Positions 52,501 through 55,500 of a DNA stretch of 64,000 nucleotides are shown in pieces. The notes beneath the pieces are model-generated. The model was given only the letters and a program-made list of their open reading frames with translations. It did no database searches and had not been told where the DNA came from. Where the stretch lies: contig NC_079876.1 of NCBI RefSeq assembly GCF_029227915.1, positions 16,118,001 through 16,182,000 of the forward strand, given 5' to 3'. The position numbers were made by a program, and so were the translations under genes. Position 1 is the stretch's first letter. Each line of letters begins with the position of its first letter. This DNA is from Hydractinia symbiolongicarpus (lineage: Eukaryota > Cnidaria > Hydrozoa > Anthoathecata > Hydractiniidae).

Positions 52501-55500
52501 AACATGAAAACAGAAGACAGACATAACGACAACAATACAACAAAGAATTTACTATAAAAATAAATAAACAAATACAAAACTATACATATGAGTAGACAAC
52601 CACCCGAGCGCCAGGACTTGTGAACCTGGCAGTAGCTTTCCACATGTGTTACGGGATTCCAACACTCAGCCTTACACGGGTAGTTGTCACTTTGGACCAG
52701 CCATTTGCTTCGGACCAGCCATAAGTCAGGACCAGCCTGAGGACAGTGGAGTAATGAACGTGGATGTAAAGTCACGGAAACAAGAAAGATAGACATGAAA
52801 ACCCCTTATATAGCTTCTTCGTAACATCAGGTATAGCAGGATCGTTAACCCTGTAGACTAAGTGAGCCAACTTAGCCTCCCATGTTAATTTATGAGATAT
52901 AGGACAAACCAAATTTTTTTTCATTACAATTTAGAAAAAAAGCGAAGAAGACATTACAAAACAAGCAGTTTCCTTTATTATTTTAGAATCCAAATATCAA
53001 AGAAACATTCCCCTTGATTTTTAAACACCTAATGAAAGAGGCAGAGAATCAAAGGTAAATTGTGAATATGAGAATAATGATATCCATCAAATACCACGGA
53101 AAGGTAACAGATACATTTAAAAAAGTTATGAAGAAGATGTCTAAATAAATATATATATAAATTAATAAATAAAACAAATAAATAAAAACAGCACTGTCGT
53201 CACTAAAACTCAGAGGAAAAGTTTGTGGACAACAAAATTTGTTGTCCACAATATAACCTGCCTGACATAGATCAACTAAGACAACATTTGCCTGATTTAA
53301 TGATCACACTCGACTTTTGAGCCTGGTTGGTTTACATTTTAATGGCTACAACTGTACTTTGTTAATTGATGCAGTTAAAATTCTAATACATGCTAGCTTA
53401 CTTCCTAATGAGGATACAGAATAGCTAAGCAGCATGTTTAAGAACAACATTAAACAACGTCTAAGTTTTCCTCTTTCGAGATCACCAAAGTACCAAATTT
53501 TACATCTATATAATAATACGCCAGTTCCGTGTGTCTGTAATAGGCAAAGTGGATTTGTTCATTTTCCTTTGATCTTACCGAAATTTTCTTTGAAGTAACC
53601 GAAAAATGCATGTCTATTATGTTAAATTTTCTCAGGTTATGGCGCGACGTCAATAACACTACTTTAACGTCAATATCCTATATTAAATTAATGAAGCTGT
53701 TACAGTGCACTTAACACTTTGAGGCCAAATAACTTGGAAACGAGGTGGTGACGTCAATGATTTTTTACCGCATGGGTCACTAGGGACCACCTAAGACCAA
53801 TTTGGGTAAGTTTCCCAAACCTGGGTCTCCGAATCCGTTTCGGAATGGATGGGTTGATGACGTCATCAAAAAACCTTTAAACAACAATATTTCCGTAACC
53901 GTTTGTCAAAAGTACATGATCCTATACATTTTCTTGATCAACGTCTCAAAATCTATACGAGGAAGGCAACAGGTATATAAATTTTTAAAAACAATTTTGT
54001 GTTTTCACGAGCCTTTGCTGACGTCAGCACAATTTTTATACTCTTATATCTCCTTTGGTGTTCCTCAAAAAAATATCTTCCTATACATTATTTTAATCAG
54101 CGTTTCAACCTCTACAACCTATTTTTCCATTGTCCATCTGCCTAAGTGGATTTCTCCACGGGCCTTATCGACTAGTAAGATTATAACATGTAGAGCGCAC
54201 ACAATAATTAGTTCACTGTTCACAAATGACATCACAAAACTAATCTTTTTTTATTTTCTGTAACGTATACCAAGATTTGGTTGTAATATACATCTGAATT
54301 AATTGTTGACATAAAAGAAAGTATGTTATATTGTGCAAGTACCCAAATGAAAATGGTATTTAAAAATTAACTTACCCTTATGAAACTTCCCTGATTTTCC
54401 TCCCACAACTCAACTAAAACACTTGGATCTTTTATATCATACTTTATATTCATACTTATCACTCCTGAAACGGTCTTTCACAATACAGGGGGTAAGATTT
54501 TTAAGCATATAATATAAGTATAAACCTAGTCCACGTTTTATCTATTTTGGTGAGTTCGGCACGCTACGGGTAAATACGCCACACGCTATATATTATTTTA
54601 GCCTTAGGTTAGTGCCTATCATCCACCATCCATATAAACAATGGAAACGAGAGATCACATGCTCTTTTTGTAAACAAGAATGAGATGTTGTTCAGTTGGT
54701 TTTAGGTAAGAAAACAAATAACTATTTACTTATTTTATAGAAATTAGTTACAAATATGAATTTTTTGTCACAATGGTAGTTGATTTTTAATCGAAGAGTA
54801 TCTTTAATTAGCAAGAAGAGTAGTTTCCTGTGCATTTCAACTTCCAGAGATAAATTCCATGGGCAGTAAAAAGTGATTCAAAATAAGAGCACATATGAGC
54901 TCAATCACATAAGGAATTTTTTTTCAGAATGGTAGGCTAACTTAATTAAGTAATTTTAAGGGTACACAACATTTTAACCCACATATACAAAATGCTATGC
55001 TAGAAATATAAGTAACACACATATAAAAGTATAAAAAGATTAGATTTACCCTCTTAACATTACGGTAATTCACAATCTCTTCTTGCCAAAGATCAACTAA
55101 ATCACTTGGACTCTTTACACCATACTTTATATTCACATTTGGCACACCTGGTGTATCACCTTGTATTGCAAGACCAGTAATTGTCATTATTCCTCCCAAA
55201 TCAATCTGGATGAAAGCATTTTCACTGCACCACTCGGAAGCACTGTTCAATCGAGCAAAAGAAACATTTACGTTATTTGAAGTAGAAATAGATGTTTTCA
55301 ATCTGTCATCGGGTATTACATTGCTTTCCATTCCAAGTGGTTGCATGCATGGACCTTAACATAGTTGAAGAAATAAAAAAAAGAAATTTTGCATTTAAAA
55401 AACTGCAGTAATTTAAAAAATACAAACCTCCTTTTGATGTTGTTGCTATAACTGACTCACTCCATGTCTCTCCTGAAGCAGTGAAAATTTTCACCTAAAT

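Larger units (their letters stand above)
50761..55049 (-). other. Intron between exons 4 and 5, with repeats and an exon relic
   Basis: A 4.3 kb intron of the phosphatase gene. It holds a LINE 3' fragment (52.5-52.8 kb), part of a TIR family (53.45-53.63 kb), a GC-richer repeat (53.7-54.26 kb) and a truncated duplicate of exon 4 (54376..54464). The stretch 50.8-52.4 kb shows only AT-rich spacer. Confidence 0.6.

Noticed and set aside
53802-54263. 153-codon plus-strand open frame as a gene
   Set aside because: It lies in a repeat block with TGACGTCA motifs, has no domain and reads as AT-rich spacer.
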